Positions 15,789-24,717 of a DNA stretch of 39,118 nt are shown one piece after another. Every line of letters begins with the position of its first letter. Positions within the stretch are counted from its first letter, which is position 1. The translations under genes and the position numbers were made by a program. The notes under the pieces were generated by a model. That model saw only the letters and a program-made list of their open reading frames with translations, did no database searches and was not told the origin of the DNA. This DNA is from Bacteroidales bacterium (GTDB taxonomy: Bacteria; Bacteroidota; Bacteroidia; Bacteroidales; F082): positions 1 through 39,118 of the forward strand of contig JAKSNC010000017.1 in the NCBI GenBank assembly GCA_024400195.1, given 5' to 3'.

Positions 15789-18101
15789 TTGAAAAAAGCA
15801 CGTAAGACAACGATTTATATCACGGCAGCGATTGCATTGTCTTTCGTGCTTTTCCTTTTGGTGCCCGTGCCCAAATTCAGCACACCCTACTCCACCGTGA
15901 TGACTGCCAAGGACGGGACGCTTCTTGCGGCTTCGGTAGCTTCCGACGGACAATGGCGTTTTCCGCCCACAAACACTTATTCAGACAAATACACGCGCTG
16001 TCTCCTCGAATTTGAAGACAAATATTACTTCGTCCATCCGGGTTTTAATCCGATAGCTTTTTTCGAAGCATTCAAGACGAACCGCAAGGCTGGGACGATT
16101 GTGCGCGGCGGCAGCACGATAACGATGCAGGTCGTGAGGATGACGCGTGCCGACAAGCCGAGAACGTATTTTGAGAAACTGATTGATGTTATTCTCGCCG
16201 TCAGGTTGGAGATTGCATGCAGTAAAGACGAGATTTTGGACATGTACGCCGCGAACGCGCCTTTCGGCGGCAACGTCGTCGGTATTGACGCGGCGGCATG
16301 GCGTTATTTCCACACCACACCCGACCGCCTCACATGGGCCGAAGCCGCCACACTCGCCACACTGCCCAACTCCCCCGCACTCATCCACCCCGGAAAATCG
16401 CGGGACAAACTGCTGAAAAAAAGAAACGACCTTTTGAAACAACTGACATCATCAAAAGTTTATCTTACTAAAAGACATCAACTTCCGCTGTTAGATGAAG
16501 AAGACTGCACCCTCGCATTGATGGAAGACATTCCCGACAAGCCTTCGGACCTGCCCATGCTCGCCTATCATCTCTTCAAGGAAGAAGAAAAGAAACACAA
16601 AGGCGAACACATCAAGACAGACATCAATAGCAGTCTTCAGAAAAAGATTTCAGATATAATGTCGCGGCATCACGCCGAGAATGCACTCAACGGCATTGAA
16701 AATTCAGCCGTCTGCGTTATCGACTATATTGATAATGAAATCGTTGCATACATAGGCAATAACCTTGACGCCAAAGACGCCGCGATGGTCAATATGGTGT
16801 CTGCCCCGCGTTCGACGGGAAGCGTGCTCAAACCGTTCCTTTTTGCAGCCATGCTCGACGAGGGCACACTGCTTCCAGATATGATTCTTCCCGATGTCCC
16901 GACCAACATCTCAGGTTACACGCCGAAGAACTATTCCGGCGAATACGAGGGAGCCATCAGCGCACGCAGAGCTTTGCAGAAATCGCTCAACGCGCCTTTC
17001 GTCTATCTTCTGAAAGAATATGGGCCGCAGCGTTTTCACGCACTTCTGAAGAAAATGGGATTCACCGACATCGACGAATCCGCCGAGCACTATGGCCTTG
17101 CCATAGTGCTCGGCGGAGCGGAACTATCACTCTTCGACATCGTAAGAGCCTACGCCGCTATGGGAAGGAAAATCGCTGCCGCCAATAACATCAAAATATC
17201 TGAAGCACAGACAGAAACGCCTTTCAGCGCGGAAGCCGTAGCTGCGACATTCAACGCACTGACCGGACTCACCCGCCCCACAAACCAGACAGGCTGGAGT
17301 ACTTTCGCTTCAGCACGCAATATCGCATGGAAAACAGGTACAAGCTTCGGATTCCGCGACGCCTGGGCCGTCGGCGTGACTGACAGATACGTCGTCGGAG
17401 TGTGGGCCGGCAACGCCAACAGAGAAGGACGACCCGGACTTACAGGAATCGCGACAGCCGCACCAATACTCTTCGACATCATACCTTTCCTCAACAGCAG
17501 CTACACCTACCCATCTTCAACATCAGAAAGCATCGAAATAGAAGTCTGCAAACAGTCAGGCTACCCGAAATCGGCATTCTGCAAAGAAACAGTAAAAATA
17601 TCCGCACCCGATGTCGAACTGAAAACCGGAGTCTGTCCTTATCACAAAAAAATCTATCTTGATGAGACACGACAGTTCCGCATCGACCCCGACTGCGAAA
17701 AGGCCGACGACAACAGAAGCGAAGTGTATTTCGTGCTGCCGCCAGTCATGGAATGGTTCTACAAAAGCCACTCCATGGACTACTGCCCCACACCGCCATA
17801 TCTGAAGAAATGCGGACAAAGCCACACTGACGACATCATGGCCTTCGTCTATCCAAAATCAGATGCACACGTATCAATCCCAATAGGAATCAAAGGAGAC
17901 AAGCAGATGGTCGTCTTCGAGATCGCACACCGCAACCCGCAGAAAAAAATCTTCTGGAACCTCGACGACATCTTCCTCGGAAAAACCGAATTCATTCACC
18001 AGATGCCAATCGATGTCGGACACGGCGAACACATAATAAGATGTGTCGATGAAGACGGAGTCGAACTGAAACGAAGGTTGGCTGTTTCAAAAAATCCGTA
18101 A
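15789..18101 (+). CDS. pbpC: penicillin-binding protein 1C (bifunctional transglycosylase/transpeptidase)
   Basis: A 770-residue class A penicillin-binding protein, the same length as E. coli PBP1C. The start is TTG at 15789: it gives a short basic N-terminus and a membrane anchor (about residues 8-27), with no better ATG. The GT51 transglycosylase domain (about 50-225) shows EDKYYFVHPGF (E76) and RGGSTITMQ (106-114). The transpeptidase domain has SVLK (catalytic S345), SLN and WKTGTSFGFRDAW. A C-terminal beta domain of the BiPBP_C type occupies about 685-768. The enzyme polymerises and cross-links peptidoglycan at the periplasmic face. It follows the A2M gene by 11 bases and is surely cotranscribed with it. 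Confidence 0.95.
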   Translation: MKKARKTTIYITAAIALSFVLFLLVPVPKFSTPYSTVMTAKDGTLLAASVASDGQWRFPPTNTYSDKYTRCLLEFEDKYYFVHPGFNPIAFFEAFKTNRKAGTIVRGGSTITMQVVRMTRADKPRTYFEKLIDVILAVRLEIACSKDEILDMYAANAPFGGNVVGIDAAAWRYFHTTPDRLTWAEAATLATLPNSPALIHPGKSRDKLLKKRNDLLKQLTSSKVYLTKRHQLPLLDEEDCTLALMEDIPDKPSDLPMLAYHLFKEEEKKHKGEHIKTDINSSLQKKISDIMSRHHAENALNGIENSAVCVIDYIDNEIVAYIGNNLDAKDAAMVNMVSAPRSTGSVLKPFLFAAMLDEGTLLPDMILPDVPTNISGYTPKNYSGEYEGAISARRALQKSLNAPFVYLLKEYGPQRFHALLKKMGFTDIDESAEHYGLAIVLGGAELSLFDIVRAYAAMGRKIAAANNIKISEAQTETPFSAEAVAATFNALTGLTRPTNQTGWSTFASARNIAWKTGTSFGFRDAWAVGVTDRYVVGVWAGNANREGRPGLTGIATAAPILFDIIPFLNSSYTYPSSTSESIEIEVCKQSGYPKSAFCKETVKISAPDVELKTGVCPYHKKIYLDETRQFRIDPDCEKADDNRSEVYFVLPPVMEWFYKSHSMDYCPTPPYLKKCGQSHTDDIMAFVYPKSDAHVSIPIGIKGDKQMVVFEIAHRNPQKKIFWNLDDIFLGKTEFIHQMPIDVGHGEHIIRCVDEDGVELKRRLAVSKNP

Positions 18102-18167
18102 AACTGATTCAAACATAAAAAACAACCAAGAAATAGTGTCACGCAGAGATACAGAAAGTTTTTTTTG

Positions 18168-18175
18168 TATTTTTG
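18168..18175 (+). promoter_or_regulatory. -7 promoter element TATTTTTG of speA
   Basis: TATTTTTG lies 28 bases before the speA ATG and fits the Bacteroidota consensus. The T-rich stretch just upstream obscures any -33 element. It probably drives both speA and the Card1-like gene. Confidence 0.65.
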
Positions 18176-18203
18176 CAACTCTTAAAACCTGAATTTTTTC
18201 ATT

Positions 18204-20111
18204 ATGGCAAGAAGCATGAGAAAATGGCGTGTCGAAGACTCAGCCGAGTTGTACAACATCAACAATTGGGGTATTAACTATTTCTCTATCAATGAGAAAG
18301 GAAATGTCGTGGTGACTCCACGCGAAGGCTGCGTCCCTATCGACCTTCGCGAACTCGTCGATGAGCTGCAGTTGCGCGACGTGTCGGCTCCGATGCTGAT
18401 TCGTTTTCCCGACATCTTAGACACGCGTATTGAGACTATCGACTCCTGTTTCCGTCATGCTGCGGAAGAATACGACTATAAAGGCAAAAACTTCATCGTG
18501 TTTCCAATCAAGGTGAATCAGATGCGCCCCGTTGTTGAGGAAATCGTCAGCCACGGCAAAAAGTTCAACATCGGGCTCGAAGCCGGCTCCAAACCCGAAC
18601 TTCACGCCATCATCGCATCCAACACCGACACCGACTCGCTGATAATATGCAACGGATATAAAGACGAGAGTTTCATCGAACTCGCACTTTTAGCGCAGAA
18701 GATGGGACGAATGATTATCATCGTCGTCGAGAAACTCAACGAACTGAAACTCATTGTCAAAGTGGCTAAACGTCTCAAAGTCACGCCGATGATAGGAATG
18801 AGAATCAAACTGTCGAGTTCGGGAAGCGGCAAATGGGAAGACTCAGGCGGCGATGGTTCCAAATTCGGCCTCAACTCGTCGGAACTGCTTGAAGCACTTG
18901 AATATCTTGAGAAAAACGAAATCAAAAACTGGCTGAAACTCGTTCATTATCACATCGGAAGCCAGGTCAATAAGATAAGGAGCATCAAACTCGCGCTGCG
19001 TGAAGCGGCACAGTTTTACGTTCAACTCCACAAACTTGGTTACAACATCGAGTTTGTCGATGTCGGCGGCGGTCTCGGTGTCGATTACGACGGTTCGCGC
19101 TCGTCGAACAGTGCGAGCAGTGTCAACTACAGCATTCAGGAATATGTCAACGACGCCGTGTTCAGCGTCGTCGATGCCTGCGACAAGAACGGACTCGCCC
19201 ACCCCAACATCATCACCGAATCGGGACGCGCACTCACGGCTCATCATTCAGTGCTGATTTTTGAAGTCCTCGAAACGGCTTCTCTCCCGACTTGGGACGA
19301 TGACGAGGAAGTGAAAGACGACGACCATGAACTCATCAAAGACCTGTACGAAGCTTGGGACAACCTCACCAGCAAACAGTCGTCGATGCTTGAGACATGG
19401 CACGATGCGCAGCAGATCCGCGAAGAAGCCCTCGACATGTTCAGCCTCGGAATGCTCGATTTGAAGACGCGCGCCAAGATAGAACGCCTGTTCTGGTCGG
19501 TGGCGATGGAGATAAACCAAATGGCAGCCAATATGAAACGCGTGCCGGAAGAACTCGACCAGCTATCGAAACTCTTAGCAGACAAATACTTCTGCAACTT
19601 CTCACTGTTCCAGTCGCTGCCAGACGCATGGGCTATCGACCAAGTCTTTCCAGTCATGCCGATTCACCGCTTGGACGAATATCCCGACAGACTTGCGACG
19701 CTTCAGGACATAACCTGCGACTCCGACGGCAAACTCACGACCTACGTCTCAAGCCGCACGATGTCGCACAATCTCCCTGTTCATTCGCTCGGCAAAGAAC
19801 CCTACTACATCGGAGTCTTCTTAGTCGGTGCATATCAGGAAATCCTCGGCGACCTGCACAACCTCTTCGGCGACACAAACGCCGTCCACGTCTCCGTTGA
19901 CGAAAAAGGCTATTACATCGACCAAGTCATTGACGGCGAAACGGTGGCAGAAGTGCTTGAATATGTGCAATACAGCCCCAAAAAACTCGTCAGAAGCGTC
20001 GAGACATGGGTGACTTCCTGCGTCAAACAGGGTAAGATAACGGTTGAAGAAGGCAAGGAATTCCTGTCGAACTACCGCTCCGGACTTTACGGCTATACCT
20101 ACCTCGAATAA
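18204..20111 (+). CDS. speA: biosynthetic arginine decarboxylase
   Basis: A 635-residue PLP-dependent enzyme of the alanine racemase-like (fold III) class that decarboxylates arginine to agmatine, the first step of polyamine synthesis by the agmatine route. Features seen: the PLP-binding lysine in FPIKVNQ (K103), the HYHIGSQ segment, the glycine-rich FVDVGGGLGVDYDG loop that binds the cofactor phosphate, ITESGRA, and the catalytic cysteine motif CDSDG (C505) completing the active site across the dimer. Length agrees with SpeA (about 630-660). It has its own promoter. The Card1-like nuclease gene follows after 30 bases on the same strand with no terminator or clear promoter between. Confidence 0.95.
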   Translation: MARSMRKWRVEDSAELYNINNWGINYFSINEKGNVVVTPREGCVPIDLRELVDELQLRDVSAPMLIRFPDILDTRIETIDSCFRHAAEEYDYKGKNFIVFPIKVNQMRPVVEEIVSHGKKFNIGLEAGSKPELHAIIASNTDTDSLIICNGYKDESFIELALLAQKMGRMIIIVVEKLNELKLIVKVAKRLKVTPMIGMRIKLSSSGSGKWEDSGGDGSKFGLNSSELLEALEYLEKNEIKNWLKLVHYHIGSQVNKIRSIKLALREAAQFYVQLHKLGYNIEFVDVGGGLGVDYDGSRSSNSASSVNYSIQEYVNDAVFSVVDACDKNGLAHPNIITESGRALTAHHSVLIFEVLETASLPTWDDDEEVKDDDHELIKDLYEAWDNLTSKQSSMLETWHDAQQIREEALDMFSLGMLDLKTRAKIERLFWSVAMEINQMAANMKRVPEELDQLSKLLADKYFCNFSLFQSLPDAWAIDQVFPVMPIHRLDEYPDRLATLQDITCDSDGKLTTYVSSRTMSHNLPVHSLGKEPYYIGVFLVGAYQEILGDLHNLFGDTNAVHVSVDEKGYYIDQVIDGETVAEVLEYVQYSPKKLVRSVETWVTSCVKQGKITVEEGKEFLSNYRSGLYGYTYLE

Positions 20112-20141
20112 AGAAAACGCATAACCGACAAAACAGTTTTT

Positions 20142-21350
20142 ATGGCCACCATACTCATCACGACTTTGAGCGAAAACACGATTCCGTGTGTCCAACTCAT
20201 CAAGGAAATGAAAGACGAAATCGATGATTATTTCTTCGTGACCACAAAGGAGATAGAGTACTACGGTTCCCGCACCTGGATAGGAGACACTCTCGGCATC
20301 GACACGACGCATTTCGGCATCGTCGAAGCCTTCCTGTGGGATTCTGTCAGCGAAACACTCGACAAACAGGATTTTTCAAAATACGACAGAATCATCGTCA
20401 ACATAAAGTGCGGCACCAAAGTGATGTTCGCGTCAACGTACTACTACTTCCTGATGAAATATCCACAAACGGAATTCATCTACATCTACCAGATCAACAA
20501 AATCTACCGTTGGAAATTAACGCCCGACAGATTCAGCGACTTTGAAGAAGTAAAAATCTTCAGCAAGAAGCTGAGCCTCAGCGAATATCTTGCCGCCAAC
20601 GGAGTCTCCGTAGTGCAGTCGGAACCCATCGATTATCCTTTCGAGATGTCGGAGAAGATATTCAAAGCCTATTGCCGGCTTGAAAACGAGCAGTTCGCGG
20701 GGGAAAAAGAAATCATCAGGCTGAAACGAAACAAAGTACTAAGCGGAGACGAATTTGACACTGTAAAACCCTATCTCGACTTCCTCGGATTCGTTCCGGA
20801 AGAAGACGGAAAGTTGTCGAAGAAAGAGACGAAATTCCTTTCCGGAGAATGGTTCGAACAATATGTCGGCTTCAAAATAAAACAAGAACTCGGGCTTTCC
20901 GACGAAGACATCCTCATTGGCGCAGAAGTGAGAAAAAACGCCTATAAATACAGTAAAAACGACCCGATGGCACTTGTCGGAGCCGTAGCCGAATTAGAGA
21001 CTTCCGACAACGAAATGGACGTCATGTTCGTGTATAACAACGAGTTTTATTCAATAGAATGCAAGACATCCATCATTGACGCAGGCACCGGAAAAATCTT
21101 TCTCGGAGAGACAATATACAAATCCGATTCGCTTCAGTATCGTTTCGGAATACAGCCACACACGGCCATAATGACGTTGAGCGACATCTCGGAATGCGCC
21201 AAGACCGACGGCATCTTCGATAAAAACAAAGTCAGAAACCTCAACGGCATCATCAACAGAGCCAATATATCATTCATCAAGCTCGTTGACAAGAAAATCA
21301 TCCTCAACACGCCGCGTCTGTTTGACACGATAAACCCGAGTTGGAGGTAG
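20142..21350 (+). CDS. Card1/Can2-like CARF-domain nuclease (DUF1887 family)
   Basis: A 402-residue protein with the layout of Card1 (Can2), the type III CRISPR ancillary nuclease activated by cyclic tetra-adenylate. The N-terminal CARF domain (about 1-145) has ILITTLSENTIPCVQLIK, FFVTTKE and the ligand-loop strand IIVNIKCGTKVM (GTK at 91-93). A linker containing SLSEYLAANGVSV follows. The nuclease core has GEWFEQYV (about 235-242), then EMDVMFVYNNEFYSIECKTS, giving the PD-(D/E)XK residues D293, E306 and K308, plus the conserved upstream glutamate E239. All catalytic positions look intact. The loop is CGTK where Card1 has GGTK. No CRISPR array, cas10 or other cas gene is in the window. The gene follows speA by 30 bases and ends 2 bases from the convergent ABC transporter. 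Family is confident; activating ligand and role are not. Confidence 0.9.
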   Translation: MATILITTLSENTIPCVQLIKEMKDEIDDYFFVTTKEIEYYGSRTWIGDTLGIDTTHFGIVEAFLWDSVSETLDKQDFSKYDRIIVNIKCGTKVMFASTYYYFLMKYPQTEFIYIYQINKIYRWKLTPDRFSDFEEVKIFSKKLSLSEYLAANGVSVVQSEPIDYPFEMSEKIFKAYCRLENEQFAGEKEIIRLKRNKVLSGDEFDTVKPYLDFLGFVPEEDGKLSKKETKFLSGEWFEQYVGFKIKQELGLSDEDILIGAEVRKNAYKYSKNDPMALVGAVAELETSDNEMDVMFVYNNEFYSIECKTSIIDAGTGKIFLGETIYKSDSLQYRFGIQPHTAIMTLSDISECAKTDGIFDKNKVRNLNGIINRANISFIKLVDKKIILNTPRLFDTINPSWR

Positions 21351-21352
21351 TC

Positions 21353-23191
21353 TTAAACGCCGCCGATCGACTGCATCTGGGTGAGATGCCTATAGACACC
21401 GCCCTTCGCCAAGAGTTCGGTGTGCGTTCCGCGTTCAACGATTTGACCCTTAACCAAGACGACAATCTCGTCGGCATTCTGTATTGTTGAGAGACGATGC
21501 GCGATGACGATAGAAGTCCTGTTGCTCATAACCTTTGCAAGCGCATCTTGAACAAGTCGTTCGGATTCGGTGTCCAAAGCCGCCGTAGCCTCGTCAAGAA
21601 TAAGAACCGGCGGGTTTTTCAGGACGGCACGCGCAATGCTGATACGCTGTCTCTGACCGCCTGAAAGCGTCATTCCCCTATCGCCGATGACTGTGTCGTA
21701 ACCGTTTTCCAGATTCATGATAAACTCATGCGCATTAGCCACTTTTGCTGCCGCGATGACATCTTCCATCGAAGCACTCTCCATTCCGAAGGCGATATTG
21801 TTGAACACCGTGTCGTTGAACAGAATGCTCTCCTGCGTGACAATACCCATCATACCGCGCAAGTCGCTGATACGATACTCGCGGATGTCGATACCGTCAA
21901 CAGTGACAGAGCCATCGCACACGTCGTAGAAACGCGGCAGCAGGTCGGCCATAGTCGATTTTCCGCCTCCGCTTTCACCTACGAGTGCTATCATCTTTCC
22001 CTTCTTGATGGTGAGATTGATGTCCTTCAGCACGTCGCCGTTGCCATAACCAAACGTCACATTGTCGTATTTTATCTCATCCTTGAAGTCACTTATGCTG
22101 ACAGGGTTCTCTTTCTCAACGATAACTTCTTCTGCATCAAGCACTTCAAAGACACGATCAACGGCGGCGAGACCTTTTTGGACATTATAATAGCCCTGAG
22201 AGATGGCCTTCACTGGAGAGATAATCTGCGAGAAGACGGCCACGTATGCTATGAACGAAGCCGCGTCAAGACCGACACCGGCACCGCCGAGTATCAGACG
22301 ACCGCCAAACCAAAGTACAACACAGATGACGGCGGCTGAGAGGAACTCGCTCATCGGAGAACTCAACTCACGCTTGCGACTGACGAAACGCAGCAGACGA
22401 GCATATTTGTCGTTCTGCTCGTTGAAAGCCCTTTTCGAATAACCTATAGCATTGAAAGCCTTGATGATACGGAGGCCGGAGATGGATTCCTCCAAAGTGG
22501 AGATTATTCCGCCCAAACGCCACTGAGCCTCCTTCGAGTCCTTCTTCAGCGACTTGCCGATGGCACCGATAACCAAACCGGCGATAGGCAGCACCACGAG
22601 GACAAAGACGGTAAGCTGCCAGCTGACGAAGAGCATATACAGAAAATATCCAATGATGGTTATAGGATTCTTTATGAAGACATCGATATAATTCATCACG
22701 GAGACCTCTATCTCGTAAAGGTCAGTCGTAACACGCGCTATAATATCGCCCTTCTTATGCTTGCTGTAAAAAGCGAGTGGTAGAATTAAAATCTTGTGAT
22801 ACAGATCGTTACGCAAATCTCTAATTGGGTTAACCCTCACGTTGGCGATGTAGTACTGACCCATATATGTCGTAAGGTTACGGAGAAAAAACGCCGCCAC
22901 TACGAGGCAGCAGATGAAGAGAAGTGCACTATTCGGGCCTTTCGTCAGGATAAGGAAACTCAGATAATGGTCGAGGATGCCTTCTATCGACTTGACATCA
23001 AGGCCGAATTCAGGTAGCGGCATGACTTCCTGCGGAGGGTTAAAGAGCAGGTTGAGGAACGGCACTATCATCGTGAACGACAACAATGAGAAGATGACTG
23101 AGAAGATGTTCAGAATGAAATTTGCCACGACGCTGCCCCAATACGGTTTGACGTAGCCCATCATCCTGCGGAAGTTGCGGTTTTTCTTCAT
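21353..23191 (-). CDS. MsbA-like ABC exporter (fused permease and ATPase)
   Basis: A 612-residue half-transporter. An N-terminal six-helix permease domain (about 20-335) precedes a nucleotide-binding domain with Walker A GESGGGKS (405-412), Q-loop VTQES, signature LSGGQRQR (509-516), Walker B VLILDEA (529-535) and switch histidine IAHRLST. It would dimerise in the inner membrane and export a lipid, lipid-linked precursor or drug; MsbA-type lipid A flipping is plausible but cannot be settled from sequence. It starts 12 bases after the purB stop and is probably cotranscribed with purB. Its 3' end is only 2 bases from the end of the convergent Card1-like gene, with no terminator between. Confidence 0.92.
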   Translation of the reverse strand: MKKNRNFRRMMGYVKPYWGSVVANFILNIFSVIFSLLSFTMIVPFLNLLFNPPQEVMPLPEFGLDVKSIEGILDHYLSFLILTKGPNSALLFICCLVVAAFFLRNLTTYMGQYYIANVRVNPIRDLRNDLYHKILILPLAFYSKHKKGDIIARVTTDLYEIEVSVMNYIDVFIKNPITIIGYFLYMLFVSWQLTVFVLVVLPIAGLVIGAIGKSLKKDSKEAQWRLGGIISTLEESISGLRIIKAFNAIGYSKRAFNEQNDKYARLLRFVSRKRELSSPMSEFLSAAVICVVLWFGGRLILGGAGVGLDAASFIAYVAVFSQIISPVKAISQGYYNVQKGLAAVDRVFEVLDAEEVIVEKENPVSISDFKDEIKYDNVTFGYGNGDVLKDINLTIKKGKMIALVGESGGGKSTMADLLPRFYDVCDGSVTVDGIDIREYRISDLRGMMGIVTQESILFNDTVFNNIAFGMESASMEDVIAAAKVANAHEFIMNLENGYDTVIGDRGMTLSGGQRQRISIARAVLKNPPVLILDEATAALDTESERLVQDALAKVMSNRTSIVIAHRLSTIQNADEIVVLVKGQIVERGTHTELLAKGGVYRHLTQMQSIGGV

Positions 23192-23203
23192 ATTTTTATG
23201 TTT

Positions 23204-24559
23204 TTATTCAACAAAACCGTAGCCTGTATAATTTTCCGGCGTTATAGCGTGCATCTCCGCCTTTACTTTGTCGGAGACCGGAAGTTCATCAATAAACGCG
23301 TCAATCGAGCTGCGGGTAACTTTCTCGTTAGTGCGAGTCAGTTTCTTGAGGAGTTCGTATGCGCCTTCGACCTGTTCGCGGCGCAGAATAGTCTGGACGG
23401 CTTCAGCCACAACCGCGTAGTTATTTTCGAGATCGGAACGCAGTTTGTCTTCATTAAGAATGAGTTTACCGAGTCCTTTCATCAGCGACGCGAGGGCGAT
23501 GAGCGTATGAGCCAACGGCACTCCGATGTTGCGTGTCACCGTCGAGTCGGTCAGGTCGCGCTGCATGCGGCTGATAGGCAGTTTTCGACTCAGATGTTCA
23601 AACAAAGCGTTGGCCATACCGAGATTACCTTCGGCGTTTTCAAAATCGATAGGATTGACTTTGTGCGGCATTGCTGAGCTTCCCACTTCTCCAGCCTTGA
23701 TTTTCTGTTTAAAATAGTCCATTGAGACGTACATCCAAATGTCGCGTGCGAAGTCAATGAGGATTGTGTTGATACGCTTCATCGTGTCGAAGTAGGCAGC
23801 CATATAGTCGTAATGTTCAATCTGTGTCGTGGTCTGCTGCCTCACGAGGCCGAGTTTCAGTTCCACAAAGTCGTTAGCGAAATCGCGCCAGTTGATGTCC
23901 GGATATGCTATCTTATGAGCGTTCATATTACCTGTTGCGCCGCCGAATTTGGCCGAGAATGGAGCGTCGTCGAGCATCTCAAGTTGATCGCTGAGGCGTT
24001 CTGCGAAGACGTAGATTTCCTTACCGAGGTGTGTCGGGCTGGCAGGCTGACCATGAGTGCGGGCGAGCATCGGGACATCGGCCCATTCGCGGGCGAGTTC
24101 CTCGATTTTATCGACAAGAGATTCCAACATTGGAAGCATGACTTTTTCATGAGCGTCGCGCATTGACATTGGAACCGCAGTGTTGTTGATGTCCTGGGAA
24201 GTCAGACCGAAATGGACAAATTCTTTAAAGGCCGAAATGCCGAAAGCATCGAAACGGCGTTTCAGAAAATATTCTACCGCCTTGACATCGTGGTTCGTCT
24301 CTTTCTCAATATCCTTAATCTCCTGAGCATCAGACAGTTGAAAATCCTGATATATCTTACGGAGCCTATCGTAGTTCTTTTTGTCGAAACCTGAAAGCTG
24401 CGGCAGCGGAATCTCGCATAGCGCGATAAAATATTCCACTTCGACGTTGACGCGGTAGCGGATGAGGGCGAACTCTGAAAAATACTCCGAAAGTTGTTCT
24501 GTTTTAGCGCGATACCTGCCATCAACAGGCGATACGGCCGTTAATCTTGAGAAATCCAT
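23204..24559 (-). CDS. purB: adenylosuccinate lyase
   Basis: A 451-residue enzyme of the fumarase/aspartase superfamily that releases fumarate from SAICAR and from adenylosuccinate in purine synthesis; active as a cytoplasmic homotetramer. Seen: SPVDGRYRAKT at the N-terminus, KETNHDVKAVEYF (H90), TSQDINNT, the catalytic RTHGQPASPT (H169) and the superfamily signature GSSAMPHKVNP (293-303). Length and motifs match the E. coli-type PurB (about 450). It has its own minus-strand promoter and is followed by the ABC exporter gene. Confidence 0.96.
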   Translation of the reverse strand: MDFSRLTAVSPVDGRYRAKTEQLSEYFSEFALIRYRVNVEVEYFIALCEIPLPQLSGFDKKNYDRLRKIYQDFQLSDAQEIKDIEKETNHDVKAVEYFLKRRFDAFGISAFKEFVHFGLTSQDINNTAVPMSMRDAHEKVMLPMLESLVDKIEELAREWADVPMLARTHGQPASPTHLGKEIYVFAERLSDQLEMLDDAPFSAKFGGATGNMNAHKIAYPDINWRDFANDFVELKLGLVRQQTTTQIEHYDYMAAYFDTMKRINTILIDFARDIWMYVSMDYFKQKIKAGEVGSSAMPHKVNPIDFENAEGNLGMANALFEHLSRKLPISRMQRDLTDSTVTRNIGVPLAHTLIALASLMKGLGKLILNEDKLRSDLENNYAVVAEAVQTILRREQVEGAYELLKKLTRTNEKVTRSSIDAFIDELPVSDKVKAEMHAITPENYTGYGFVE

Positions 24560-24578
24560 CCTTTTTAAATTTATGCTG

Positions 24579-24586
24579 CAAAGATA
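24579..24586 (-). promoter_or_regulatory. -7 promoter element TATCTTTG of purB
   Basis: The minus strand reads TATCTTTG 20 bases ahead of the purB ATG, matching the Bacteroidota consensus. No PurR-like operator is recognisable. Confidence 0.7.
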
Positions 24587-24613
24587 AGAATTTTTTGAAG
24601 AAAATGATAGTTA

Positions 24614-24694
24614 GAAAGTCGAGAGTCGAGGGTCGAGGGTTGAGAGTTGAGAGTCTAAAATGTCAAATCGTCAAAATCGTCAAAATCGTCAAAA
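24614..24694 (+). repeat. compound tandem repeat: heptamer GAGRGTY then 8/9-mer GTCAAAATC
   Basis: Six heptamers (GAAAGTC, GAGAGTC, GAGGGTC, GAGGGTT, GAGAGTT, GAGAGTC) at 24614-24655 are followed by GTCAAATC, two GTCAAAATC and a partial copy at 24662-24694. The array separates the divergent purB and ORF6N genes and ends 5 bases before the -7 element of the latter. Confidence 0.95.
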
Positions 24695-24699
24695 AACCG

Positions 24700-24707
24700 T
24701 ATCTTTG
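24700..24707 (+). promoter_or_regulatory. -7 promoter element TATCTTTG of the ORF6N gene
   Basis: TATCTTTG lies 11 bases before the ATG at 24718. The -33 region falls within the GTCAAAATC tandem repeat, so repeat number could change promoter geometry. Confidence 0.7.
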
Positions 24708-24717
24708 CGCAATAAAA

